This document shows positions 1 to 8,716 of a stretch of DNA of 48,481 nucleotides, one piece after another. A program made the translations under genes and the position numbers. Each line of letters starts with the position of its first letter. Position 1 is the stretch's first letter. Source of the DNA: Chrysochromulina parva (taxonomy: Eukaryota; Haptophyta; Prymnesiales; Chrysochromulinaceae); the NCBI GenBank assembly GCA_002887195.1, contig PJAB01000068.1:1-48481 (forward strand), given 5' to 3'. The notes under the pieces were generated by a model. It was not told the DNA's origin, made no database searches, and worked only from the letters and a program-made list of their open reading frames with translations.

Positions 1-1301
1 TCGTGGTTGACAGCATCGACCACGTCGGTGAGTGACGTCCACGCATCCTGCCGCAGGCCACAGGCCACACAAAGGGCTCGCAGGCAGATGGTCGCAGCGC
101 GGCGCATCTCATGGAGCGCGATCCCAAACTCTTCGGGTACACCTGTGGGGAGAGGAGAGGGCGCGCCGTGGTGAGCACTTGCATGCACATGGAGCGCGAT
201 CCCAAACTCTTCGGGCACACCGGCAGGAAGCACAGTTGAACTGGGGCGGCCATCCTCATCGTCGTCGCCGTCGCCATGTTCATCGGCGTCGCCGTCGCCG
301 TCGGCGTTGCCGGCCCTCTCGGCCGCGCTCTTGCCGTGCTGCGCCCGGCGTAGCTGCAGCCATTCTCGTCCGATGTCGTCCCCAAACCCAGCGTAGCGAC
401 GACTGGTTGCCAAGCTGCCACGTGCGGCGCCCGCGATCCTGCAGTGCATCCTCGCCCGGTACGCGTCATTCGCTTGCTCAAAGTAGCCCGCCGCCATCAC
501 GCGGAGGCAGGCGCGTGTTGCTTCCGTGAGCCGAGCACTCCCGCGCACTCGTGCCACGCCGTGGGTGCGTAACCGTTCCAGCAGCTGAAGCGCTGCGCCC
601 GAGGCACCACCGATCCCAAGTTGGTCGAGGCCTTCCACTTCCGACGCGAGCGCCGCGAGCTCGATGGATTCCAGAGGCGGCGCCGGGACGTACGCCGCTG
701 CCGACCCTCGAAGGGAGGATGAGCGGACGATCACCTCGCATTGCACAGTTGGCGTCGACACAGGCGAAGCCGTGGACTCGGACTCTGAGATCGTCCGAGA
801 GCGCGGGAGGAGCCCATGGAGCAGCAGCAGGGGCAGGGGTGGGAAGGAGGCATCGCCACACCGCGTGACTGCCACGACCTCCTCCTCAAGCGACAGGTCC
901 AGTGCGGAGCTGATGTGATCCGAGAGCTCATCAGCTTCTGTCGAAGTCTTCAAAGGCAACTCCACTGCGAGCGTCACTGATCGATCGTGCAAATGGAATT
1001 GGAACATGTGAGCGACTGACGAACTCGCAGAGCAGCGAGCATCCAAGGGAGGTTGCAGCTGTGAGCGTTCCGACGCCGTATTTGATATGCTGAGCTGCCT
1101 CTTGGCTTCGATGATTTCTGCATGCACGCGAAGCAGTCCGAGGCGGCCCTTGGCAACCATCTCGAGGTGCTGAGTCGTTGCCTCGTCATTGGCACTACAG
1201 TCGTCTTCGTCCTGCGCACCATCGGCCTCTGTAGTGCGCGCATCTATGCTCGCTGTCGTTGCAGCTGGAGTCTCGGCATCGATGCATTCATCGGGATCCA
1301 T
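1..1301 (-). CDS. Unrecognised protein, 5' part; gene continues beyond the left edge
   Basis: An open frame runs on the minus strand from an ATG at 1301-1299 (start MDPDECIDAE) to the window edge, so its stop codon is not in view. The best model has exon 1 at 221-1301 and exon 2 at 1-142, with a GT-AG intron of 78 nt at 143-220; an in-frame TGA lies upstream of the start, near 1370. Seen features: an acidic N-terminus, a helical stretch around residues 50-75 (HLEMVAKGRLGLLRVHAEI), a Ser/Pro-rich middle, an Asp/Gly tract (DGDGDADEHGDGDDDEDG) just before the intron, then a helical segment with several Cys. I recognise no domain. The intron has no stop codon and keeps the frame, so retention would only add a second copy of the peptide GVPEEFGIALH. 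The gene is divergent from the one at 1760. Confidence 0.6.
   Translation of the reverse strand, partial: MDPDECIDAETPAATTASIDARTTEADGAQDEDDCSANDEATTQHLEMVAKGRLGLLRVHAEIIEAKRQLSISNTASERSQLQPPLDARCSASSSVAHMFQFHLHDRSVTLAVELPLKTSTEADELSDHISSALDLSLEEEVVAVTRCGDASFPPLPLLLLHGLLPRSRTISESESTASPVSTPTVQCEVIVRSSSLRGSAAAYVPAPPLESIELAALASEVEGLDQLGIGGASGAALQLLERLRTHGVARVRGSARLTEATRACLRVMAAGYFEQANDAYRARMHCRIAGAARGSLATSRRYAGFGDDIGREWLQLRRAQHGKSAAERAGNADGDGDADEHGDGDDDEDGRPSSTVLPAGVPEEFGIALHVHASAHHGAPSPLPTGVPEEFGIALHEMRRAATICLRALCVACGLRQDAWTSLTDVVDAVNH
143..220 (-). repeat. 78-nt intron made of a tandem duplication
   Basis: On the sense strand the intron begins GTGTGCCCGAAGAGTTTGGG and the following exon begins GTGTACCCGAAGAGTTTGGG. 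The match continues for about 33 nt with a single mismatch. The copies start exactly 78 nt apart, which is also the inferred intron length. The acceptor is CCCCACAG. Confidence 0.7.
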
Positions 1302-1759
1302 TCGAAAAGGAGAGACAGCTGGCCTTTGCTCGGTGTGAACGCGAACGGGTGATGTTAGAAACGTCAAGTCAAGTCACATGTACTGTACATGTTAGTCCAG
1401 TCAAGTCACATGTACCCGTCCCGGGAGCGCCCTCACGAAACTCAACATCAACCCGACAAGATCCGATACCGGTAAGACACCTGAGGGGAGGAGCCGGGAC
1501 ACACGAAGACACGATACCGGAAAAAAGACACACCGGGGGGATCCGGGACACACAGTAAAAGGCGTGCGTGGGAGGCCTGGCTCAATAATAGCCCCTCTTA
1601 TAAGCGCGCGCCCCGCGTCAGGGAAACGGTACCCGGGTAAAGTCTTTTTACCGGTAAAGTTGCTCGTTCTGTCTTCTGACCTTGTTTTTTGCTCGGTGAT
1701 TGTGAAACGGCCGTGTGTGCTTGCTTGCTCGTGTTGCCTCCGGCCACGGACGGCGCTCG
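1302..1759. promoter_or_regulatory. Divergent intergenic region with direct repeats and ACCGGT sites
   Basis: Shared upstream region of the genes starting at 1301 (-) and 1760 (+). A 17-nt direct repeat AGTCAAGTCACATGTAC occurs at 1367-1383 and 1399-1415; between them lies the palindrome ACATGTACTGTACATGT. Further right, ATACCGGTAAG (near 1468), ATACCGGAAAA (near 1515) and TTACCGGTAAAG (near 1648) form a loose family around ACCGGTAA. A TATA-like TTATAAGC lies near 1598. No coding signal is evident. Confidence 0.4.
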
Positions 1760-4549
1760 ATGGTCTTGCTGCCGCTGTCGCCTAGTCAGCCGCTTGCGAG
1801 CCATGCCATCCGTGATCGGCCTGTGATGCCCACGAGTCTACCTGCTGCTGCCCCGGCAGCCCATGCAGTGCGGGACCGACCTGTGATGCCCACAAGCCTA
1901 TCCGTCGATGCTCCGGTTCCCCCTGCAAGGCAAGATCGGCCTGTGATGCCCACGATCCCCACAACTCCTCCCACATTGAAACGAAAATCATCTATCATGG
2001 CGCGCAGCATGAGCACCAGCAGCAGCCCCGACAGCAGCATCCCCAGCCCCACCCGCCGCAGCATCTTCAGCAACTCCTTGTCTACCTCGTGGTCACGTTT
2101 CAAGATGAAGGGAGCCGGTGGGGCTATTGCACTCCTCGAAGCAGACCTAGACAGAACGGAGCAGATCATAAAACACGAGGAAAAGCTGAAGAAGGCCATG
2201 GGCCTGATCCGCAAGCTGTGGAGGCGCGCACGGCCAGGCGGTTGGAATCCACGGGCCAGACGCAATCTAGTGTCGTGGGACTATGTGCTCAGTCCGAGCA
2301 TCCTACAGCGACTCCGAGAGATGGAACATGAAAGGATCGAAGAAAGCTACAAGGCGAGCCGATGCAAGTTTGCGATGCTGGTCACTAAGCAGATCTTCGA
2401 TGACGTCCTCAAGGAGCGCAAGCGCATACACGATCTAACCATGGCGGCGCTGAAGAAACGAGCCGACGAAGAAGAGGCCCGTCGGTTGGCCAGGATGCGA
2501 GCTCAAGCCGAGCGGGATGCCAGGGAGCGCGCTGAGTGTGAGCGTCAGGAGGCCGAGCGACTGAGGCGCGAGGCTGAGGAGCGGGCACGGCGCGAATGGA
2601 TGGAGGAGGAGGCGATCCGAATGCTCGATCAGCAATTCACCGCAGAGGAACTCGCCATCGCGATGGGCCGCCGTCGCAAGGCAGCCGCCGACCTGGTACC
2701 CGGTCTCAAGCAGCACCTCTCTTGGTACTCAGCCAAGGCGTTGACACAGTACTCTCCGAACTCGATCCCATGGCAAGCGTTCCAGTCGACACCGATTGAT
2801 TTCGGACGGCATGGGACGATTCCAATCGGCGCCGAGAGCCGGACGGCTCGGCGTGAGCCGGACGAGAGCCGTAAGGCACGTGCTGAAGCAGCGGTCGCCG
2901 CCTCGTTTGTGGACTCGGGCGTCGTGCGGCCCAAGACGCCTGTGCTGCGGCCGCCGACGTTCTTGAGGTATTCACCACGAAGCCCAGTCCCCATCAGGTT
3001 CGTACCGCCGCCACCGCGGACATCGCTCGCCAGCCTGCGCAGCTCGCAGTCCCTCACGGTCCTGCCACCCAAGCGCACCATCGCGAGCCGCGACTCGGCT
3101 CGCACGCCAAATAGTCAGCCTGCCGGCAGACGTGGCAGCAGCAGCACCGCACATCTGATGCCAGGGCATGGCGCCCGTTTGGGCAGTACGCCAGTCAAAG
3201 GCATGGTGCCCTTCAGCACTCCGGGCGTACTGGCTCCCGTCGAGAGTCATCCAGAACTGCTCCCGTCGGCCTCCAAGGGGCAGGAGGTCTGCACGAGCAT
3301 TGCCTACCTGGGCATCACCATGGCTGGAGGATCGCCGCAGCTCCTCCCGATTGTCGACTCTGACGACCTCGTGGTGGTGCTCGAGATGGCGGGGCTGAAG
3401 CTCAAGAACTGGGGAGAGGAGAACGTCCTGCGCCTCTTTGCGGAACTCGAGACGCTCAAGGCGGCGCTTTGCTCGTACAACGAGGCCGCCGCGCGCGAGG
3501 CACTCAACCGCCACCCTGCACCCACAAGCCACGTGGAGGACGATGGCGGTGTGCGCGACGCTGCCGATGAGGGTGAAAAGATGATATCTATAGACAACCT
3601 GACGACTTTCTCGCCCCACCTGCTGCTCAAGCGGCGAATGCTGCGCGTCCACGTGCTGAGCGACGACGGGCAGCTTGAGCTCGTGAGGCTCGTGACGGGT
3701 ACAGGCCCGTGGAAGCGCGACTCGTACGAACGACTGAGCGCGCGCCTGACGGATCGGGACTGGCCGAGCCGCGTTGCGGTGGCCCTCGTCATGGAGGCGC
3801 TCGGGGTGGAGGAGGACCAGATCAAGCTGCTCGAGGCGCAGCCAAAGGTGCACGAGCGTCGCATCCAGCAGCCTGCGGCGTACCCAGGCCTGCGATGCGA
3901 GAGGACTCTTTTCGTGTCGAGGTTGCACGTGATCGGCCTGTCGCCCTTTGGGATGGGCGATTGGGTCTGGAGGCCCTTCCGCTACCAGGGGCCTCCCCTG
4001 CCCGCAACCAGCTTGAGCCGACCGAGCTCTCGCTCGGCTTTGGTTTCGATGAAGGTCCCTGCTGGAGTTGCAGCGCCTCTGCTGCCGCGGCCTCCTTCGA
4101 CCTCGTCCTCCTTGCTTCCGTCCCTCTTATCCATCCAACCATCTGCTGCTACCGATGACGACCAGCCGCGCCCAGTCACAGCGACAACTATTAGCACTCC
4201 CTCTCGTGGTAGCACTCCGAGACTCCAAACACCACTCCAACAACACGTTCGACAACTCCGAGCAGATAGAGCACTCCGAGCACTCCGGGACCCCGAGGGC
4301 CACGTGATCGGAGTCGATTTATCGGGTGTGAGCGGCAGCGACCAGAGAGCCAGTCAGTCAGTTCCCAATCAGTCAGTGCCGAATCCCCCAGTACATTCTC
4401 CTACGCTGCCGTCGCCCACTCCCTGGGATGTCGAGGGTGGCACGCAGGTGGCAGAGCTCGACCCGCCTCCATTGCCGGAGGTCGACAGCGTGTTGTGGGA
4501 GGGCGCCGGCGCTCAGGGTTGGCGCGTAACTCCTCTGAAGTACAAGTAG
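1760..4549 (+). CDS. Large low-complexity / coiled-coil protein, function unknown
   Basis: A single uninterrupted frame of 929 codons from the ATG at 1760; upstream in-frame codons to 1715 lack an ATG. Seen: residues 10-80 hold three copies of a roughly 23-residue unit with core RDRPVMPTSL; a basic helical segment follows (about 110-200), then a charged coiled coil rich in Glu/Arg/Ala (about 225-300), then Ser/Pro/Arg-rich disordered sequence to about 520. A more ordered block (about 535-760) has alternating hydrophobic residues, including DDLVVVLEMAGLKLKNWGEEN and LRVHVLSDDGQLELVRLV; the tail is again Ser/Pro/Thr rich. I recognise no catalytic domain. It could be a cytoskeletal or scaffold protein. 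A domesticated mobile-element protein cannot be excluded, but no RT, integrase or protease motif is visible. It converges with the gene ending at 4772. Confidence 0.7.
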   Translation: MVLLPLSPSQPLASHAIRDRPVMPTSLPAAAPAAHAVRDRPVMPTSLSVDAPVPPARQDRPVMPTIPTTPPTLKRKSSIMARSMSTSSSPDSSIPSPTRRSIFSNSLSTSWSRFKMKGAGGAIALLEADLDRTEQIIKHEEKLKKAMGLIRKLWRRARPGGWNPRARRNLVSWDYVLSPSILQRLREMEHERIEESYKASRCKFAMLVTKQIFDDVLKERKRIHDLTMAALKKRADEEEARRLARMRAQAERDARERAECERQEAERLRREAEERARREWMEEEAIRMLDQQFTAEELAIAMGRRRKAAADLVPGLKQHLSWYSAKALTQYSPNSIPWQAFQSTPIDFGRHGTIPIGAESRTARREPDESRKARAEAAVAASFVDSGVVRPKTPVLRPPTFLRYSPRSPVPIRFVPPPPRTSLASLRSSQSLTVLPPKRTIASRDSARTPNSQPAGRRGSSSTAHLMPGHGARLGSTPVKGMVPFSTPGVLAPVESHPELLPSASKGQEVCTSIAYLGITMAGGSPQLLPIVDSDDLVVVLEMAGLKLKNWGEENVLRLFAELETLKAALCSYNEAAAREALNRHPAPTSHVEDDGGVRDAADEGEKMISIDNLTTFSPHLLLKRRMLRVHVLSDDGQLELVRLVTGTGPWKRDSYERLSARLTDRDWPSRVAVALVMEALGVEEDQIKLLEAQPKVHERRIQQPAAYPGLRCERTLFVSRLHVIGLSPFGMGDWVWRPFRYQGPPLPATSLSRPSSRSALVSMKVPAGVAAPLLPRPPSTSSSLLPSLLSIQPSAATDDDQPRPVTATTISTPSRGSTPRLQTPLQQHVRQLRADRALRALRDPEGHVIGVDLSGVSGSDQRASQSVPNQSVPNPPVHSPTLPSPTPWDVEGGTQVAELDPPPLPEVDSVLWEGAGAQGWRVTPLKYK

Positions 4550-4771
4550 TAGAGTGTCGAGTACAGTTAGCCTCTAGCGTAACAGTTAGCGTAGAGTTCT
4601 GTACAGTTGTATACCGAATACGTCAATCGGACGTACGTTTGCACTAGTTTATAGTGCACTAGGTTTCATCGATAGTAAATTCTGGTGTAGGTATCCGGAT
4701 ACCATCATGCATAGCGGCACACTGCGTGTAGTACTACGAACTTAGAGCGGGCACACTCACGGAGGCACTCG

Positions 4772-6298
4772 CTACACGACAGATTCACCCACTTCAATCC
4801 AGGTCGAAAAGTCGTCGTCGTCGCTCGCCTCCGCCTCAGGCGCCGCATCGCAGAGCATGCCATCGTGCCCATTGCCTTCGAACCTGTTGTCACGCAGCTC
4901 AGGCGTGGCACACGGCGACAGGCGCACCGCGGCCAGCCGATTGTGCACCAGCTCGCACCGGCTGACCCGCCCTCCGGCGTGATCGCAGATTCGGAGGCCT
5001 GTCGATCGAGAGCCATGGATGCGACAGCGCATGAGGGTGGGCGCAGCGGCGCTCCCGCTCACGCGCACCGTCCCGTGCACCTCGCAGTGCGTCATCGACT
5101 GCTGACCGCTGGTGCAATACACCGCGACGGCCTGCTGCTGGTTGCGCATAGCAAAGCTCATGTTGTGCACCGTGGCTCTACGACCCGCCGAGGCCGCAGC
5201 GAGGTACGCGCCGTCGCGCAGCTTGGCCCGGCCCACCGTGAAGCCGCCGAGCACGAGCGCCGGTTCCCAGCCCTGTGAGATCACGCGTACCGCACCCGCA
5301 GTGCCCAGCCCGATGAGCTGCAGGTCGGCGGTGATGCGCACCGACTCCATGTACACGCCGGGCCGCACGAGCACGAGGCCGTGCCCGGCAGAGATGGCAC
5401 TGTTGATCGTGGGCACATCGTCCGGCACCATCGTGACGTCTGGCGCGCCCATCTCGCGCTCTGCCGGCAGCGCTCCAAGCCACTTGAGGGCGCGGTACTT
5501 TGATGAAACCTTGCTCCATCCGGAGAGCCACATGCAAACGCCGGAGAGGCGCGCGATTCGCACGATCAGCTCGTCGGGCAGCACAGGCCAATGTGGGGAG
5601 GAGCTCTCGGTCGGAGGCGCGATCGGAAGTGCAGCGCTGGGTGCATTCTCAGACGTGGGAGGCGCGATCGGAAGTGCAGCGCTGGGTGCATTCTCAGACG
5701 TGGGAGGCGCGATCGGAAGTGCAGCGCTGGATGCATTCTCAAACTCCGTCCGCACGCCTTCATTGGAGGCATCGATCTGCATCTTCACCCCCACATCACA
5801 GGCAAGCTTAAACAGCCTTGACCGATCTTCGGAGGTCAGGACGTTCGGTTGCCACAGCACTGCCATTTGCAGTGGCTCCGGTAGCGGTTTAGCCCGGATT
5901 AGGCGCACGTTTATCGTCAGTGCTTGGGCTTTCGTGAATCGGAATCGCTCGACTTGTGGTGCAGCGTTATAGACGATCATGGACCAGATTTCGGCAGGGA
6001 TTGCTGGTGCCACTCGGCCACGCAAGAGCAACAGGAAAAACACGAATGATTGTGCGTCTCGCTCCATGAATTTAATGATCCTCGACCCTCCGGCGCGTTC
6101 GTCAATGCTAGCCCACATGCCTCGCATGAGCCACAGGTCGTCTTGCGCATCAACAAAGTTTTCTTGCAACCGCTCAAAAGTGCGCACGCGCACGTGCTTC
6201 GCAGAGACGCGCTGCTGCTGCACAATTGCAACGAACGCCGCGAGCGTCTCCGTCCATTCGGCGTAGGCGGGCAACAGAAGCGTCGTGGAAGTCTGCAT
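4772..6298 (-). CDS. F-box-like protein with C-terminal parallel beta-helix (FBXO11-like layout)
   Basis: 508 residues from the first ATG of the frame (6298). An F-box-like helix occurs around residue 236 (WPVLPDELIVRIARLSG), and a second, weaker F-box-like helix near 100 (IPAEIWSMIVYNAA). Between them lie three 15-residue repeats (NAPSAALPIAPPTSE). Residues about 290-490 fit a right-handed parallel beta-helix of the kind found in FBXO11 and pectate-lyase-like proteins: VPTINSAISAGHGLVLVRPG, then repeated short strands with spaced His/Asn/Arg turns (CEVHGTVRVSG, CRIHGSRSTGLRI, CELVHNRLAAVRL, LRDNRFEGNG). By family knowledge it would be a substrate-recognition subunit of an SCF ubiquitin ligase; that role is inferred. 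The C-terminus is acidic. The next gene upstream on the same strand is the SET gene. Confidence 0.7.
   Translation of the reverse strand: MQTSTTLLLPAYAEWTETLAAFVAIVQQQRVSAKHVRVRTFERLQENFVDAQDDLWLMRGMWASIDERAGGSRIIKFMERDAQSFVFFLLLLRGRVAPAIPAEIWSMIVYNAAPQVERFRFTKAQALTINVRLIRAKPLPEPLQMAVLWQPNVLTSEDRSRLFKLACDVGVKMQIDASNEGVRTEFENASSAALPIAPPTSENAPSAALPIAPPTSENAPSAALPIAPPTESSSPHWPVLPDELIVRIARLSGVCMWLSGWSKVSSKYRALKWLGALPAEREMGAPDVTMVPDDVPTINSAISAGHGLVLVRPGVYMESVRITADLQLIGLGTAGAVRVISQGWEPALVLGGFTVGRAKLRDGAYLAAASAGRRATVHNMSFAMRNQQQAVAVYCTSGQQSMTHCEVHGTVRVSGSAAAPTLMRCRIHGSRSTGLRICDHAGGRVSRCELVHNRLAAVRLSPCATPELRDNRFEGNGHDGMLCDAAPEAEASDDDDFSTWIEVGESVV
5613..5747. repeat. Three 45-nt direct repeats inside the F-box/beta-helix gene
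   Basis: Units at 5613-5657, 5658-5702 and 5703-5747 share the core GGAGGCGCGATCGGAAGTGC. The first two are nearly identical and the third diverges at its end. The period is a multiple of three, so each unit adds 15 residues to the linker before the F-box. Confidence 0.9.
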
Positions 6299-6681
6299 TT
6301 CTTTGCCGGAGCTGCTGAGAAACACATAGGCCGTGAACGCGTGAAGTCTCGCGAAGTTTCAGCACTGAGTGAAACGGCTAGAAAAGGTCGTGCATGGTGA
6401 AGTTCCCATGTCGAAGATTCTTTCATTCAACGCAACCCTCGTGCCCCCGGGTGTGCCTGGACACGTGCCCTGAGTGTAGAGCGCGAAGCCGCCCATCCGA
6501 GCGGGGGCCCTCAACAGTTGCAACACATGTGCGAGCGGGACCCGGAGAGCGGAGAGATAAAATACAACGTGTGAAAGCGCACGATAGCCGCTAGCCGGCG
6601 CCTCCCGGGCACGGCCGGGCTCGGGGCTGACGAGCCTGACGCGGTCAACAATCAAGTCAAGCATGCCTAACACCTCTACCA
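6299..6681. other. Intergenic, no gene seen
   Basis: This 383-nt gap between two minus-strand genes should hold the 3' UTR of the SET gene and the promoter of the F-box gene. Overlapping short frames are present on both strands, but none resembles a known protein. Confidence 0.5.
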
Positions 6682-7662
6682 TCACGAGCTCCGGCCGGTA
6701 ATCCTCTGGTACTCCATGCAATCTGACCCACCCGAGACGCGAACGCATTCGGCGGCGACTTGCGTCCACGCGCGAGCCGCCGCATGCTCGCCTGCCTCAC
6801 CGGCGATCATCACGCCCCGTACCACCCAAGTCTTGGCCCACGGCATGGGCATGCGCTCCTCCCTCATGAGTTGCAGCACCTCGGGTATCAGCCGTTGAAT
6901 GCGCGCATACGGAGGTCGTGGCACGCTTCCGATGACACCGATCACAGTAGTGAGCTCGGCCAGTCGTCGCTGCCGCATATCGCTCTGGAGAAGGGCCTCG
7001 CCTGTCAGGCGGCAGGTGAGGCAGCCACAGTGGAAGCCGAAGCGCTCGAGGAGAACCAACTGCCGGTCAGACCGCACCATGCCGCTGATGCCGTCGAGGC
7101 CGTGGTATGCCACTGTGAGCTCCTCGCCGCAGCGAATGTCGCGCGCGGCCTGCAATGTGAGGCAGCCCAACTCAGGGTGCCACTGCACCATAGTATTGGG
7201 CATGCACGCATGATTGAGTCTGCTCAACTCTGCAAATGCGCCCATCCCGTCGCAGCCACTCGGATTGTTGGAATCCCGCGCAGCGACCGTCGGATAGACA
7301 TTCGAAAGCCAAGTGCCGATGGCAGACTGCTCGTCACCGAAGGATGGGTGCTGGCTGAGTGAAAAGAAGGCCAAACGCTGCGACTCGCCAAGCGAGCCGA
7401 TCACTTTATCGACGAGGAGCTTCGCCTCCTTCTTGCTTATCCGACCCTTATCCGGCACTGCAATGCTTGCAAGCGGCCGTTCGGCCAGAATACGCGCGCC
7501 CTTTTCGTACTGGTGGATTGCAAACGCGCCGAGTCCTTGACCTTTGACGCTGCGAAAAACCATCCTCCCAAATATCCACTGGCTTTTCCCCCCATCGGTG
7601 ATGGACAGTGCCAAGCCCGCAGTGGCCAACTCCATCTGCGGCACTGCAGTGGTCATCTCCAT
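6682..7662 (-). CDS. SET-domain protein methyltransferase (SMYD/SET5-like, without MYND finger)
   Basis: 326 residues from the ATG at 7662; codons upstream in frame have no ATG. The SET domain is complete: N-terminal SET strand with SVKGQGLGAFA (about 38-48), cofactor/active-site motif NHACMPN (149-155), GEELTVAYHGL (about 178-188), and a post-SET zinc cluster FHCGCLTCR (about 205-213). These are the elements of the SMYD/SET5 branch, which transfers methyl from S-adenosylmethionine to lysine; the MYND zinc finger usually inserted in SMYD proteins is absent, and the sequence between the two SET halves is only about 95 residues. The substrate cannot be told (histone or non-histone). The gene shares a 198-nt divergent promoter with the DUF218-like gene. 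Confidence 0.88.
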   Translation of the reverse strand: MEMTTAVPQMELATAGLALSITDGGKSQWIFGRMVFRSVKGQGLGAFAIHQYEKGARILAERPLASIAVPDKGRISKKEAKLLVDKVIGSLGESQRLAFFSLSQHPSFGDEQSAIGTWLSNVYPTVAARDSNNPSGCDGMGAFAELSRLNHACMPNTMVQWHPELGCLTLQAARDIRCGEELTVAYHGLDGISGMVRSDRQLVLLERFGFHCGCLTCRLTGEALLQSDMRQRRLAELTTVIGVIGSVPRPPYARIQRLIPEVLQLMREERMPMPWAKTWVVRGVMIAGEAGEHAAARAWTQVAAECVRVSGGSDCMEYQRITGRSS

Positions 7663-7860
7663 CTCTCCGGATCCACAGGGGGCGCTTTGCAAGATTTTTT
7701 TTGTTGACCAACAAAGAACGTCCGTGCACAAACATTGAACGTCCGTGCATGCGTGAACTCACTTTGGAGTGCGGCGGAGGGCAAGGGGGAAAGGGAGATG
7801 CGGGGAGATCCTCGAGGCGCTCGCCCGAAGGCCTTTTGGGCGGGATAAACGAGTGTGCGG
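7663..7860. promoter_or_regulatory. Compact divergent promoter with 13-nt direct repeat
   Basis: Lies between the SET gene (-) and the DUF218-like gene (+). The repeat GAACGTCCGTGCA occurs at 7716-7728 and 7737-7749, spaced 21 nt apart, about two helical turns. A T-rich tract follows the first gene's start, near 7694-7705. Confidence 0.45.
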
Positions 7861-8634
7861 ATGTATCACTCGCGACCGCTGTCTTGTCTGCTGACCGTGC
7901 TGCTCGTGCTTCTGGCAGCTGCACCGAGTGCCGGCACGACAGGTATCGTTGTGCACGGGTATCACCGCCAGGCACACAACTGGGAGGAGGTCGTCTGGGG
8001 TGACATGGCCAACCAACACCTTGGACGCCTTCCACAGGCTGCGCTGCTGGCGTGGGAGTCGCGGCACGAGCTTGCCACGTTTATCTGCGGTTCTGGTGCC
8101 TCGTGCGATGCAGCTGGCAGGATCGAGGCGGATGCAATTGTGGCCCTTCTTTTTGAGCGTTTGCCAACGCTGGCGGCCTTTGAATGTTTTCGCGGCGTGG
8201 ATCTCGTCGAGCTCGCCCAGTTGCTGCACCGCACAGTTGTGACGGACACCGTGTCTACAAACACCGAGCAGGAGGTGATGTCTGCGCTGGCGCGACTGCA
8301 ACAGGCTGGTGTGCGACGTGCAGTACTGATCTCTTCGCCGACGCACATGCCTCGTTGCTTGAGAGACGCATGTCGTGTAGCTTCTAAGGTGGGCTATGTC
8401 GGCAGCTTGGCTGCATGCCCATGTGATACATCGTGGTCTTCAGAGGCGCCGATCGTGCTCGAGCCGGCACATCGGCCGGATGCCGTGCGTTCTGCTTCCT
8501 TCTATCATCTGGCGAGACGCGCTTCAGCCCTGGCCTTTGAGGCGCGATCAGAGGACGAACGGCGGCGCTTTCTGGCTGCCTTGGATGCTTTGCTGTCCTC
8601 CTTTGAGTCCCATGGTGATGAGTCCCTACAGTGA
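7861..8634 (+). CDS. Secreted or membrane DUF218 (YdcF/SanA/ElyC-like) protein
   Basis: 257 residues from the ATG at 7861. Residues 1-24 form a signal peptide (hydrophobic core LLTVLLVLLAAAPSAG). The mature part has the Rossmann-like layout of the DUF218 family: an opening strand GIVVHGYH, a central VTDTVSTNTEQE resembling the family's Ser-x-Asn-Thr-x-Glu signature, and a strand with VLISSPTHMPRCLRDA matching the 'strand, Ser, His-Met-x-Arg' motif. The family is known from bacterial envelope and vancomycin-permeability proteins, and its reaction is not established. Extra Cys (CPCDTSW) may form disulfides in the secretory pathway. UGDH starts 82 nt downstream on the same strand. Confidence 0.72.
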   Translation: MYHSRPLSCLLTVLLVLLAAAPSAGTTGIVVHGYHRQAHNWEEVVWGDMANQHLGRLPQAALLAWESRHELATFICGSGASCDAAGRIEADAIVALLFERLPTLAAFECFRGVDLVELAQLLHRTVVTDTVSTNTEQEVMSALARLQQAGVRRAVLISSPTHMPRCLRDACRVASKVGYVGSLAACPCDTSWSSEAPIVLEPAHRPDAVRSASFYHLARRASALAFEARSEDERRRFLAALDALLSSFESHGDESLQ

Positions 8635-8716
8635 AGCACGCGACCGCGTCCGTAAAACAACATAGGTTCGTCTTCACAGGTGGACGCGGCTCCGGTTCGG
8701 AGTGTGAACAAACACG

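Noticed and set aside
2972..3928. Long minus-strand open frame (318 aa) opposite the 1760-4549 gene
   Set aside because: Arg/His-rich product without motifs, typical of the antisense of a GC3-rich coding frame.
1760..4549. Retrotransposon gag/pol
   Set aside because: No reverse transcriptase, integrase, protease or zinc-knuckle motif, and no terminal repeats were seen around it.
4637..4656. Hairpin GCACTA-GTTTA-TAGTGC as a terminator
   Set aside because: The stem is only 6 bp, and intrinsic hairpin terminators are not expected in nuclear genes.
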